A DNA stretch of 64,000 nucleotides, from the NCBI GenBank assembly GCA_027494035.1, contig JAOSJQ010000001.1, forward strand, positions 1 to 64,000, written 5' to 3'. The notes beneath the pieces are model-generated. The model saw nothing but the letters and a program-made list of their open reading frames with translations, was not told the origin of the DNA and made no database searches. This stretch comes from UTCFX2 sp002050125 (GTDB taxonomy: Bacteria; Chloroflexota; Anaerolineae; Anaerolineales; UBA4823). A program made the position numbers and the translations under genes. Positions 49,861-59,351 of this stretch are shown here, in pieces (positions within the stretch are counted from its first letter, which is position 1; the number at the start of each line of letters is the position of its first letter).

Positions 49861-50681
49861 ACGAAACCACCAACGGGCGCTATATCCTTGATATCCAGGA
49901 ACTAAGCATGCAGTTTGGCGGACTGCGGGCGGTCAACAATTTTTCCATTCATCTTGAACCGCATGACTTGCAGGGATTGATCGGACCGAACGGGGCAGGG
50001 AAAACTACGGTCTTCAACATGATCACCGGCGTCTATACCCCTTCAGCCGGACAAATCTGCTTTCTAAACGAAAATATAACCGGCTTCGAATCATTTGAGA
50101 TCAATCAAATGGGCATTGCGCGCACCTTCCAGAATATCCGCCTCTTTCCCAACCTGAACGTGCTCGATAACGTTCGAATTGCGTATCACACGCATGCGGG
50201 TTACAGCTTAAATGACGCGATATTACACAATCGCCACTATAAAAACCAAGAAAAGGAACTGACTGAGAGAGCGCAAGATTTTCTCGCCGTTTTTAATTTG
50301 CAGGATCGGCAGGCAGAGATAGCCAAAAACTTGCCTTATGGTGAACAGCGCCGGCTGGAGATCGCCCGGGCGTTGGCTGCTGAACCAAAGCTCCTGCTTT
50401 TGGACGAACCGGCTGCTGGAATGAACCCGGCTGAATCTAGTTCCTTGATGGACCTGATCCACTTCATTCGGGAAAAATTTGATATGACCATCCTGCTGAT
50501 CGAACACCAAATGCGGGTGGTTATGGGCATTTGCGAAAAAATCACCGTGATGGATTTCGGTGAAGTGATCGCACGCGGCACGCCATCAGAAATCCAGTCC
50601 AACCCGAGAGTGGTAGAAGCCTATCTGGGACCAGGCGCAGCCGCACTCTCCGAGAAGTTCCGCCGCAGGAAAGTCGAATAA
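49857..50681 (+). CDS. livG: Branched-chain amino acid ABC transporter ATPase LivG
   Basis: 274 residues. Walker A GPNGAGKTTVFN, signature region NLPYGEQRRLEIARAL, Walker B LLLLDEPAAGMNP, H-loop LIEHQM. The LPYG form of the signature motif is typical of LivG. Start overlaps the livM stop. Confidence 0.95.
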   Translation: MNETTNGRYILDIQELSMQFGGLRAVNNFSIHLEPHDLQGLIGPNGAGKTTVFNMITGVYTPSAGQICFLNENITGFESFEINQMGIARTFQNIRLFPNLNVLDNVRIAYHTHAGYSLNDAILHNRHYKNQEKELTERAQDFLAVFNLQDRQAEIAKNLPYGEQRRLEIARALAAEPKLLLLDEPAAGMNPAESSSLMDLIHFIREKFDMTILLIEHQMRVVMGICEKITVMDFGEVIARGTPSEIQSNPRVVEAYLGPGAAALSEKFRRRKVE

Positions 50682-50704
50682 CGCGCTCCGAGGAAGGTGA
50701 GAGA

Positions 50705-51439
50705 ATGTCCGATAATAGTTCCGACAAGCTGCTTGACATTCAAGACATCCACGTCTACTACGGCGCGATTTATGCGCTTAAAGGAATAACCTTTTCTCTC
50801 AAAAAGGGTGAAATTGTTGCACTGATCGGTGCAAACGGCGCTGGAAAAAGCACCACATTGAACACCATTTCAGGTCTCCTGCGCCCGCGGATTGGAACAA
50901 TCTGGTTCAATGGAAAAGAAATAACCCAGTCCCCCTCGGAAGAAATCGTGCGCAAAGGGGTTGTCCAGGTGCCCGAAGGCCGCAAAATCTTTGCAACCCT
51001 TTCGGTAATGGAGAACCTGGAGATGGGCGCATTCACCCAAAGCGACCATGCTAAGATCGAAAGCGGAATCCAACATGTATTCCAGCGCTTCCCACGCTTA
51101 AGTGAGCGAAAAAGTCAGCTCGGAGGCACGCTCTCCGGCGGCGAACAACAGATGCTGGCGATTGCCCGTGGCTTGATGTCGGCGCCGCGACTATTGTTGC
51201 TAGATGAGCCCTCGATGGGTCTTTCGCCGTTGCTGGTCGAGCAAATCTTCACGATCATTCGCGATATCAACGACCAGGGAACTAGCATTCTGCTGGTAGA
51301 ACAAAATGCTCAGATGGCTCTCTCGATCGCTGACCGCGCATATGTCCTCGAAACCGGGCGGATCGTGCTTGAAGGTCCGGCGCAGGATCTGCTTCATAAC
51401 GAAATGGTTATTGAAGCTTATCTCGGCGGTCATCAATGA
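50705..51439 (+). CDS. livF: Branched-chain amino acid ABC transporter ATPase LivF
   Basis: 244 residues. Walker A GANGAGKSTTLN, signature LSGGEQQMLAIARGLM, Walker B LLLLDEPSMGLSP, H-loop-equivalent VEQNAQMAL. These are the features that tell LivF from LivG. Heterodimer partner of LivG. Confidence 0.95.
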   Translation: MSDNSSDKLLDIQDIHVYYGAIYALKGITFSLKKGEIVALIGANGAGKSTTLNTISGLLRPRIGTIWFNGKEITQSPSEEIVRKGVVQVPEGRKIFATLSVMENLEMGAFTQSDHAKIESGIQHVFQRFPRLSERKSQLGGTLSGGEQQMLAIARGLMSAPRLLLLDEPSMGLSPLLVEQIFTIIRDINDQGTSILLVEQNAQMALSIADRAYVLETGRIVLEGPAQDLLHNEMVIEAYLGGHQ

Positions 51440-51455
51440 ACAGGCAGGCGTATAG

Positions 51456-51809
51456 ATGAGCACAACTAAAACCATCCTTTTATTCTTCCTACTCCCTATG
51501 CTCGCTCCACTCCTGTTTCCTCCCAGCTTGCTGGCAGCCGGCTATCTGGTTGTCTTATTTGCGGCTGTGTTATTTATCATCATTGGGGTTTTCTTGCTGC
51601 GCGGCAGTTCGCAGATGTTAACCCTGGCAATTTTCCTGCAAGGCTTGAACGCCATCATACGCATCATGATGTTTTTCCCTCATGCCACGTTCATCGATGG
51701 ATCCGCAGATGTTATTTACATCATAACAAGCATTCTTAGCATCTCATTATCCATATATTTAGTGCTCAGATTAGACAAAGTAGATATCCGGACGCGCATG
51801 GTCCGCTGA
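51456..51809 (+). CDS. Small membrane protein behind the liv operon
   Basis: 117 residues with four membrane segments (about 6-22, 24-47, 50-70 and 84-103) and a basic end (RLDKVDIRTRMVR). No family recognised. It starts 16 bp after livF and ends before the operon's hairpin, so it is probably cotranscribed with the transporter and could be an accessory subunit. Confidence 0.7.
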   Translation: MSTTKTILLFFLLPMLAPLLFPPSLLAAGYLVVLFAAVLFIIIGVFLLRGSSQMLTLAIFLQGLNAIIRIMMFFPHATFIDGSADVIYIITSILSISLSIYLVLRLDKVDIRTRMVR

Positions 51810-51890
51810 GCGCCTATCAGACGACCGATTCAGTATTGCTGGATAAATCGCACGTTTGCCAGAAACATGACCCGAAGACCGTGAACCAGA

Positions 51891-51917
51891 AACCCCCACC
51901 CCATTGGAGTGGGGGTT
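51891..51917 (+). terminator. Hairpin ending the liv operon
   Basis: AACCCCCAC pairs with GTGGGGGTT around a 9-nt loop, followed by ATAATTTATA, a weak T tract. It lies between the liv operon and the CinA-like gene. Confidence 0.6.
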
Positions 51918-51971
51918 ATAATTTATAGGCGTTTCGAAGAAATCCATTTATCAATGTTCTGGGGTGTGTAC

Positions 51972-53162
51972 ATGCCTTCCGCTGAAATAATCACAATCGG
52001 CACTGAAATCTTGCTGGGTGAAATCATCAATACGAATGCCCGCGATATTGCGCGCAAATTGCGCGATGCCGGGATCGATTTATACTGGGAAACAACCGTG
52101 GGCGACAACCCCGCCCGCATCTCTCAGGCTATTCGGCAGGCAATGGAGCGCTGCCAGATCATCATCACAACTGGAGGGCTGGGTCCCACAGTAGATGACC
52201 CGACGCGCGAAGCAGTCGCTCAGGCAATCGGCGTCGAAACCGAATTCATACCAGAACTGTGGGAGCAGGTCCAGGCGCGCTTCAGAAGATATGAGCGCGT
52301 CCCCACCGAGAACAACCGCCGCCAGGCATTCATCCCCAAAGGCGCCCAGCCCATCGAGAATCCGGTTGGAACTGCGCCAGCCTTTTTGGTCGACTGCCAA
52401 AAGGTCGTGATCATTTCACTCCCTGGCGTCCCCCGCGAGATGGAATTCTTAATGGATCACAAAGTCATCCCCTATCTGGAGGAACGCTTCGATCTGGCAG
52501 GGCTGATTAAGCTGCGCATCCTCCACACAGTTGGGATCGGCGAATCACAAATCGACGCTTTAATCGGCGATCTCGAGACGCTGTCTAATCCGACGGTCGG
52601 GTTGGCTGCCCATTCGGGGCAGGTAGATGTACGGATCACTGCCAAAGCGCAGACGACCCAAGAAGCGGACAACTTGCTGCGACCAATTGAACAGGCGCTG
52701 CGCCAGAGGCTCGGGGACTGGGTGTACGGCGCAGACGCAGAAACGCTGGAGGGCGTCGTATTACGGTGCTTATTCAACCGCGGCTGGACGCTGGCGGTGG
52801 TCGAGTATGGTACGGGAGGCTATCTGATCAACCGGCTTTCACAACCCAACTCGACCGTTCCAGCCGAGCACCAGCGCATGTTCAAAGGGGGGGAATTTCA
52901 AACCGAGCTCACCCACCCTGAACAGTTACTTGACTTGACTCGCGAATACCGCCTCACCAGCGCAGTGAACGTCTGTCTTGGCATCAGCGTGTTCCCGGGA
53001 AACGAACGCACGGAAATCCAGATCGCCTTGATTTCACCTCAGGGTGAATTCAAGAAGAGCGTTTTCTACGGAGGTCCTCCCGAATATGCGCCACGCTACG
53101 CGCTGCACAACAGCCTCGATCAACTCCGTAAACTGGCATGCGACGACCAACAACCTTTGTGA
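51972..53162 (+). CDS. cinA: CinA-like protein with degenerate C-terminal domain
   Basis: About 396 residues. The N-terminal MoCF-like domain is well kept: EIITIGTEILLGEIINTNA, TTGGLGPTVDDPTRE, NPVGTAPAFL and LPGVPREMEFLM, the COG1058 ADP-ribose pyrophosphatase part. The C-terminal PncC-type domain has VVEYGTGGYL where NMN deamidases have a conserved ESCTGG, so the catalytic Ser is gone and deamidation is not expected. The start is the ATG of PSAEIITIG. It may be coupled with the next gene, 18 bp away. Confidence 0.85.
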   Translation: MPSAEIITIGTEILLGEIINTNARDIARKLRDAGIDLYWETTVGDNPARISQAIRQAMERCQIIITTGGLGPTVDDPTREAVAQAIGVETEFIPELWEQVQARFRRYERVPTENNRRQAFIPKGAQPIENPVGTAPAFLVDCQKVVIISLPGVPREMEFLMDHKVIPYLEERFDLAGLIKLRILHTVGIGESQIDALIGDLETLSNPTVGLAAHSGQVDVRITAKAQTTQEADNLLRPIEQALRQRLGDWVYGADAETLEGVVLRCLFNRGWTLAVVEYGTGGYLINRLSQPNSTVPAEHQRMFKGGEFQTELTHPEQLLDLTREYRLTSAVNVCLGISVFPGNERTEIQIALISPQGEFKKSVFYGGPPEYAPRYALHNSLDQLRKLACDDQQPL

Positions 53163-53180
53163 GATTTATAGGGAGGCTGA

Positions 53181-55172
53181 ATGAATAAAACTAAAGCCGA
53201 CACATTGCTCATCAATGCAATTGTCTTGACCATGGATGAGGCATTTACGGTCATAAACCCGGGCGCGGTTGCGATCGAAAACGGCACAATTCTGGCGGTG
53301 GATCGTCAGGATCAGATCCTGCAGAAGTTCACAGCACAAATTATTCATGATTGCGGCGGGAAGGCGCTGATGCCGGGTTTGGTCAATGCCCACACGCACG
53401 TTCCAATGACCTTACTGCGCGGACTGGCGGACGACCTAAGGCTGGACGTGTGGCTGTTGGGCTATATGATGCCCGTCGAACGGCAGTTCGTTTCGCCGGA
53501 TTTCGTGAAACTTGGGACAAAACTGGCATGCCTGGAGATGATTCGCTCTGGCGTCACCTGTTTCGCGGATATGTACTATTTCGAAGACCATGTCGCCCAG
53601 GCGACTGCTGAGATTGGAATGCGCGCGGTCTGTTCACAGACCGTTATGAAATACCCCACTCCGGACGCACAATTCTTTGAGGAAAGCCTGGCGCTGGCGC
53701 GCGAATTTATCCAAAAGTGGAAAGGACATCCGTTAATCATCCCTTCTGTCGCGCCTCACGCTCCGTACACCTGCACCGAAGAGATCCTCCGCCTCACAGC
53801 CGAATTGGCGGCAGAGTTTGACGTTCCGCTGCACACGCACATTGCGGAAACCGCCCAAGAGGTGGAAAGCGCGCGCGATGAGTACGGCATGCCCGTCGTG
53901 CCGTATGTCAAGAAAATCGGTTTATTCGAGACGAAAGCCCTGGCAGCTCATTGCGTCCATATCGACGAAGGTGAAATGAACACCCTGCTGCATCACAATG
54001 TGGGAGTTGCTCACAACCCTTCCTCCAACCTGAAGCTGGCGTCTGGCTTTGCCCCGGTTACAAAGATGTTGGAATTGGGTCTGCACGTTGGGATTGGAAC
54101 TGATGGAACCGCCTCAAACAACGACCTGGATATGTTTGAAGAAGTTCGACTGGCAGCGATACTGGCGAAGAATGTGTCCAATGACCCGACCTCTCTTCCG
54201 GCTCGCACCGCGCTCGCAATGGCAACCCGGATCGGCGCCGAAGCGCTCCACCTGAGCGAAATCACCGGTTCGATTCAACCCGGGAAAAAGGCAGATGTAA
54301 TCCTGGTTGATCTAAACCGAATCCACAACAGCCCGCGTTTCATGCGCGATCCGAACAATATCTATGCCCAGATCGTTTATGCCACCAAATCGACCGATGT
54401 GAGCGATGTGATGGTTGATGGCAAATGGCTGATGCAGGATCACCAGCTCCTGGTCGGCGACGAGGCTGCCTGGTTGGCTGAAGCCCAGGACTACGCGGCA
54501 AGAATCGACGCGTTCTTGATTCAACGTGAAAAATCCGTACTTTCGAAACTGGTAGCGATTGGAAATGCAACCGAAGAGGAAAGTTTCGAAGTCCAGGCAA
54601 AGGTGCGCATTGCCGACGCGGAGCCGGTTTACGAAGCGCTCGAAAAACCCGAGATCGAAGTACTCCATTTTCGTCACTATCATGAGTACGACACGTATTT
54701 TCTGTTTCCCGACCCGGAGCAAGGCACGCTGCGTTACCGGGAAGACGAAATTATCGATCCGGCTGGGCAAGTTATCCGCGCCCGCTACCGGCTGACCATG
54801 ATTGGGCCGGCGCGTGAATATCAATTCCCGCGTGAGGTGCTGCTCTCTCGAAGTCGTTTTCTGGCGCCGGCAAATCACAGTCTGCGGTTTTACCGCGAGT
54901 ATTTCAAGCCGACCAGCGAAGTCCCGGTTGTAAAAGACCGCCAGCGCTGGCGACTCTTGTTCCGCGGGACGGAATTCTATTTGAACCTCGACAGATTAGA
55001 ACAACCTCCACTGGGATATTTTCTGGAGGTAAAGAGCCGCACCTGGAGCAAGCGCGATGCTGAACACAAAGCGGAAATGGCAGCCGGATTACTCGAATTC
55101 TTAGGCGCCTCCATTCACGAAAGGGTATCGAAAGACTACCTGGAGTTGGTCTTAGAAATCCAACCAACCTAG
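53181..55172 (+). CDS. mtaD: 5'-methylthioadenosine/SAH deaminase fused to a CYTH-like domain
   Basis: 663 residues. Residues 1-440 are an amidohydrolase of the MtaD/SsnA group: LVNAHTHVPMTLLRG (metal His pair), HTHIAETAQE, AHCVH and GTDGTASNND. Such enzymes deaminate methylthioadenosine, S-adenosylhomocysteine or adenosine. From about 467 a second domain has ESFEVQAKVRI, TLRYREDEII, VKDRQRWRLLF and GYFLEVKSRTW, the strand pattern of a CYTH triphosphate-tunnel domain. The usual ExExK start is partly changed (EVQAK). The function of the join is unknown. Confidence 0.85.
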   Translation: MNKTKADTLLINAIVLTMDEAFTVINPGAVAIENGTILAVDRQDQILQKFTAQIIHDCGGKALMPGLVNAHTHVPMTLLRGLADDLRLDVWLLGYMMPVERQFVSPDFVKLGTKLACLEMIRSGVTCFADMYYFEDHVAQATAEIGMRAVCSQTVMKYPTPDAQFFEESLALAREFIQKWKGHPLIIPSVAPHAPYTCTEEILRLTAELAAEFDVPLHTHIAETAQEVESARDEYGMPVVPYVKKIGLFETKALAAHCVHIDEGEMNTLLHHNVGVAHNPSSNLKLASGFAPVTKMLELGLHVGIGTDGTASNNDLDMFEEVRLAAILAKNVSNDPTSLPARTALAMATRIGAEALHLSEITGSIQPGKKADVILVDLNRIHNSPRFMRDPNNIYAQIVYATKSTDVSDVMVDGKWLMQDHQLLVGDEAAWLAEAQDYAARIDAFLIQREKSVLSKLVAIGNATEEESFEVQAKVRIADAEPVYEALEKPEIEVLHFRHYHEYDTYFLFPDPEQGTLRYREDEIIDPAGQVIRARYRLTMIGPAREYQFPREVLLSRSRFLAPANHSLRFYREYFKPTSEVPVVKDRQRWRLLFRGTEFYLNLDRLEQPPLGYFLEVKSRTWSKRDAEHKAEMAAGLLEFLGASIHERVSKDYLELVLEIQPT

Positions 55173-55429
55173 TATTTCACCGCTCGTTTTTTGTGGCGAC
55201 TTTGTGAGCAGCGCAGGCGGATTTTCGGTCCGGCGCGGCGTGCACTTAAAGATCGATTATTCATCCTTAATGTTATAATTCGGATTATCAACGATATCAC
55301 ACCAGAAAAAATGACTATCGCAGCACGGGTTCACTTCACGCAGCGCATCATAATCAACCAGCGGTTTTTTGTTCTGCAAACCCACATTTTGCTCATTCCT
55401 TCAGCGAAGAACCAAAAAGGGGTTGACAA

Positions 55430-56428
55430 ATGGAATATCGTTTTTTAGGCAATTCAGGTTTAAAGATATCGGCGCTCTCGCTTGGTGCCTGGGTCACCTA
55501 TGGCGAACAGGTGGATGAAGGCGTCGCACAGGAATGCATGATTGCCGCATACGAACAAGGGGTGAATTTCTTCGATAATGCGGAGAGCTATGGTTCGGGC
55601 AAGGCTGAAATTGTGATGGGGAATGTCCTCAAAAGGCTTGGATGGCCTCGCTCCAGTCTGGTTATCTCAACCAAAATCTTCTGGGGCGGCGACGGACCGA
55701 ACGATACCGGTCTATCACGCAAGCACCTGCACGAAGGGACAAATGCGGCGCTAAAACGCCTCCAGTTAGAATACGTCGATCTGATTTTCTGTCACCGCCC
55801 GGATATTCACACCCCGGTTGAAGAAGTCGTATGGACCATGAACCAGATCATCCAGCAAGGCAAAGCCTTCTATTGGGGAACCAGCGAATGGTCCGCATCC
55901 GCAATCATGCAAGCCTACGGCATCGCGCGCCGCGAGCACTTGATCCCCCCCTTAATGGAACAGCCCGAATACAACATGTTCGCGCGGCAGCGCGTCGAAG
56001 GCGAATATACTCCGCTCTATGCTGAAATTGGATTGGGAACCACGATCTGGAGCCCGCTGGCAAGCGGATTACTCACAGGTAAGTACAACCAGGGCATCCC
56101 GCAGGACTCGCGCGCCAATCTGAAGGATTATACGTGGATAAAAGAGCGAATTCTAAGCCCGAAAGGACAGGCGAAGATTGATAAGGTAAAGCAACTGTCC
56201 GCGATTGCAGATCAATTGGGCTGCACTATGGCGCAGCTCGCGCTGGCATGGTGTCTGAAAAATCCGCATGTGAGTTCGGTAATCACCGGGGCTTCCAGGA
56301 AATCACAGGTTGCTGAAAACCTGCAATCGCTGGCAGTTGTAGAAAAGATTACCCCTGCCGTCGTGGAGGAGATCGAGAATATTCTGCAAAACAAGCCGAA
56401 ACCGGAAGCGGATTTCCGGAAAGATTGA
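55430..56428 (+). CDS. Aldo/keto reductase, Kv-beta-like
   Basis: 332 residues forming an NADPH-dependent TIM barrel: MEYRFLGNSGLKISALSLG, NFFDNAESYGSGKAE (catalytic Asp and Tyr), ISTKIFWGG (Lys), FCHRPDIHTPVEE (His), SPLASGLLTGKYN and ITGASRKSQVAENL. Most like the potassium-channel beta-subunit/YghZ group of reductases. Preceded by 257 bp of AT-rich non-coding DNA with no clear feature. Confidence 0.92.
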   Translation: MEYRFLGNSGLKISALSLGAWVTYGEQVDEGVAQECMIAAYEQGVNFFDNAESYGSGKAEIVMGNVLKRLGWPRSSLVISTKIFWGGDGPNDTGLSRKHLHEGTNAALKRLQLEYVDLIFCHRPDIHTPVEEVVWTMNQIIQQGKAFYWGTSEWSASAIMQAYGIARREHLIPPLMEQPEYNMFARQRVEGEYTPLYAEIGLGTTIWSPLASGLLTGKYNQGIPQDSRANLKDYTWIKERILSPKGQAKIDKVKQLSAIADQLGCTMAQLALAWCLKNPHVSSVITGASRKSQVAENLQSLAVVEKITPAVVEEIENILQNKPKPEADFRKD

Positions 56429-56505
56429 AATCGGATCAAAATTGGTGGGCAGAATAATATCGGTAGCGGATTATTCAATGAAATTTATCAGAGGGATTGT
56501 AACGG

Positions 56506-58394
56506 TTGAGTGACCCACAAAACACCCAGAGCTTCGAAACAGACTCTGAACTAGACACCTCGCAACAGCTACAAGCTGGAACTACCCTGGTTGAGAGATA
56601 TACGATACAGGGCATTATCGGCATCGGGGGAATGAGCGCCGTTTACCAGGCGCGTGACATGCACTTCCCCAACGTAACCAAAAATGTTGCGGTGAAGGAG
56701 ATGGTAAACCGGGCGTTGGATCCGGTTGTGCGCAGCACCATTGTCCGTAACTTTGAGCGGGAAGCGAACTTGCTCGCCTCGCTCGAGCACCGCGCAATAC
56801 CCAGGATTTACGATTATTTCACCTTGAATGAACGGTCGTATCTCGTCATCGAGTTTGTCAGCGGAAGCGACCTGGAAGAACTGGTCAATAATACGAACGA
56901 ATTTATCGAGGAGGAACGCCTGGTTCGTTGGGCAATTGAACTGTGCGATGTGCTGAGCTATCTGCACAATCATAAACCCGAATCGATCATCTTTCGGGAT
57001 ATGAAACCCTCGAATGTGATGATCAATGCCCAGGATCATGTAGTGTTGGTCGATTTTGGGATCGCCAAACCCTTTCAAGCTGGGAAACGTGGAACCATGA
57101 TCGGCACGGAGGGTTATTCCCCCCAGAACAATATCGCGGAGAAGCCAGTCCGCAAGCCGATATTTACGCTTTGGGCGCCACGCTCCATCATGCGATCACT
57201 CGCCGCGACCCCCGCTTGGAACCGCCGTTCTCCTTTCATGAACGCCCGATCCTCCAGCATAACCCAAACGTCTCGTCCTTGCTGGTAAAAGTCATCGAAA
57301 AGGCGCTTGAATATCAGCCCGAAGATCGATTTCAGACCGCAGAAGACATGAAAAGCGCCCTGATGGGCGTCGCTCATGAGACGGGTATGCTCCCGCACAT
57401 CGCTGCATCGCTTTCTCAAGCCGTGCGAGTCAGCGAGGCAATCCAACCCATTTGGTCTTTCAAATGCGAGGATGAGATCCGGGGGAGCCCGGTCTACACC
57501 AACGGTGCGGTGTATGTCGGTTGTTACGACAATAACCTGTATGCGTTGGACGCCCATGATGGAGAATTTCTCTGGAAATATCCAACCGAGGGCGGAATTG
57601 TTAGTAAACCTGCTTTTTTCGATGAATCGGTTTATTTTGGATCGGAGGATCACCGGCTGCACGCGGTCTATCTCAGGAACGGTCGGGTGAATTGGACTTA
57701 TTACACCAAAGGACCCGTGCGCTCCTCACCCTTCATCGCAGAAGGACATATCTTCATCGGTTCAGATGACCGTTTTCTGCATGCCGTAAACGCCACTACC
57801 GGACGACCAGCCTGGCGCGCAGACGCCGGCTCGCCGGTGAGATCGACCCCGATCATCGCAAACGAGCTGGTCTACTTCGGTTCAGAGGCTGGGGATTTCT
57901 ATTGCCTGGACTTCACCGGGGCGATCAAATGGCGCTTTAAAGCCAAAAGAGCAGTCACCTCTTCGGCGGTTGTGAGCAAAGGTACCGTATACGTTGGATC
58001 AGTCGACTCGACGATCTATGCGCTAGATGCAAAAACCGGCTGGGTTATCTGGCGTTTCCGGTTGAGCAAACCAACCATTTCCACCCCCTTTATGAATGAT
58101 AATCTCCTGTTCACCGGATCTGTGGATGGGGCGATTTACTGCATTGACACCAACACATCCAAAGAGGTTTGGCGGTATTCCACCGAGCACCAGGTTACCG
58201 GATCGCCAATCATCCTCAAAGACTCGCTGTACTGCGGCTCTGTCGATGGTTGTTTTTACTGCCTGGAATTCCGCACCGGAAGATTGCGGTGGAAGTATCA
58301 AACTGAAGGTCCAATTACCGGGACGCCGGTTGCTTGGGAGGATGTCATTGCTATTGGCTCGACGGACCATCGAATCTATGCCTTCGCGGTATAA
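56506..58394 (+). CDS. Ser/Thr protein kinase with PQQ-type propeller (apparent frameshift)
   Basis: Kinase domain: GIGGMSAVYQARD, VAVKEMVN (Lys), IIFRDMKPSN (HRD as FRD), VDFGIAK. The frame breaks at a C6 run (57119-57124). One more C gives EGYSPPEQYRGEASPQADIY and joins the C-lobe (ALGATLHHAITRR, ALEYQPEDRFQTAEDMKSAL) to a seven- or eight-bladed PQQ-like propeller (LYALDAHDGEFLWKY, IYALDAKTGWVIWRF). Corrected length is 629 residues. Unlike the kinase at 40591, I see no membrane segment, so the propeller is probably cytoplasmic. TTG start. It heads a signalling cluster. Confidence 0.85.
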
Positions 58395-58412
58395 AAATCA
58401 GGAAGGTCGCGG

Positions 58413-59342
58413 TTGCTTAAAAAAATCCTAAATATCCTCGGGTTTCAAAAAGATGAGGTCGAAAGCAGCCTGGCTTCTGGCGAGGTTCCCACGATTCCCA
58501 TCACAGATGAGAAAATCAGTGCAGGAATTCAGCCATTGGCGATTGCTAAGCGACCGAACCTGCCTCAGTTGATCGCAGGATGCGCTCAATCGGTAGGGAT
58601 GATGCGCGGTCACAACGAAGATGCCATTCTGGTTTATTCAGCCCTTTTTGCCAATCAGGAAGGGTACGTGCCAGTTGGATTGTTCATCGTGGCTGATGGA
58701 ATGGGTGGACATAAGCATGGAGAAGTCGCAAGTAATCTTGCGGTCAGGGTCGTTGGGCGTGAGGTGATCCAGAAGATCATGCTGGGGTTTATGGATATTC
58801 ACCCCACACCGCCAGAAGAGGGAATACAGGAAATCCTCGAGTCCAGCGTAATGGCAGCCCACCGGACGATTACCAAGGAATCGCCGGGGAGTGGGACGAC
58901 CCTGACGGCTATACTGATCCTGGATAAGCACATGTCGATTGCGCACGTTGGCGACAGCCGGGCTTACTCTTTAGACAACCAGGGAAAGCTCGAAATCCTC
59001 ACCCGCGACCATTCTCTCGTCAAGCGAATGATGGAGTTGGGTCATCTGACAGAACAGGAAGCCGCCATCCATCCGCAGCGAAATGTGCTTTACCGGGCGT
59101 TGGGTCAGGGAGAGCCTTTTACTCCAGATATCAGCACGACTGCCCTTCCAAACGCCGGTCACCTGCTCATATGTTCGGATGGTTTGTGGGGCGTGGTTCC
59201 TCAGGATGAAATGGTTCGCTTAATTCGTTCGACCTCCTCGCCTGATTTGGCTTGCCAGTTGTTAATCGATGCCGCAAATAAGGCTGGAGGACCCGACAAT
59301 ATTTCAGCAATTCTGGTGCAGCTTCCAATCTTTTCAGATTGA
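58413..59342 (+). CDS. PP2C-family Ser/Thr phosphatase
   Basis: 309 residues with all PP2C motifs: MRGHNEDAI, VADGMGGHKHGE (metal Asp), GTTLTAILI, AHVGDSRAYSL, TRDHSLV, SDGLWG and GGPDNISAILV. An N-terminal extension of about 60 residues has no clear domain. It should remove phosphates placed by the kinase encoded just upstream (18 bp gap). TTG start. Confidence 0.93.
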   Translation: MLKKILNILGFQKDEVESSLASGEVPTIPITDEKISAGIQPLAIAKRPNLPQLIAGCAQSVGMMRGHNEDAILVYSALFANQEGYVPVGLFIVADGMGGHKHGEVASNLAVRVVGREVIQKIMLGFMDIHPTPPEEGIQEILESSVMAAHRTITKESPGSGTTLTAILILDKHMSIAHVGDSRAYSLDNQGKLEILTRDHSLVKRMMELGHLTEQEAAIHPQRNVLYRALGQGEPFTPDISTTALPNAGHLLICSDGLWGVVPQDEMVRLIRSTSSPDLACQLLIDAANKAGGPDNISAILVQLPIFSD

Positions 59343-59351
59343 GCAGAACAC

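Noticed and set aside
55173..55429. Small open frame (55191-55448) before the aldo/keto reductase
   Set aside because: No ribosome binding site or recognisable protein pattern, and it overlaps the start of the reductase gene.
57171..58394. Separate PQQ-propeller gene starting inside the kinase
   Set aside because: The start at 57171 lies in the middle of the kinase C-lobe; one added base in the C6 run at 57119 joins both parts into one normal kinase, so it is not a separate gene.
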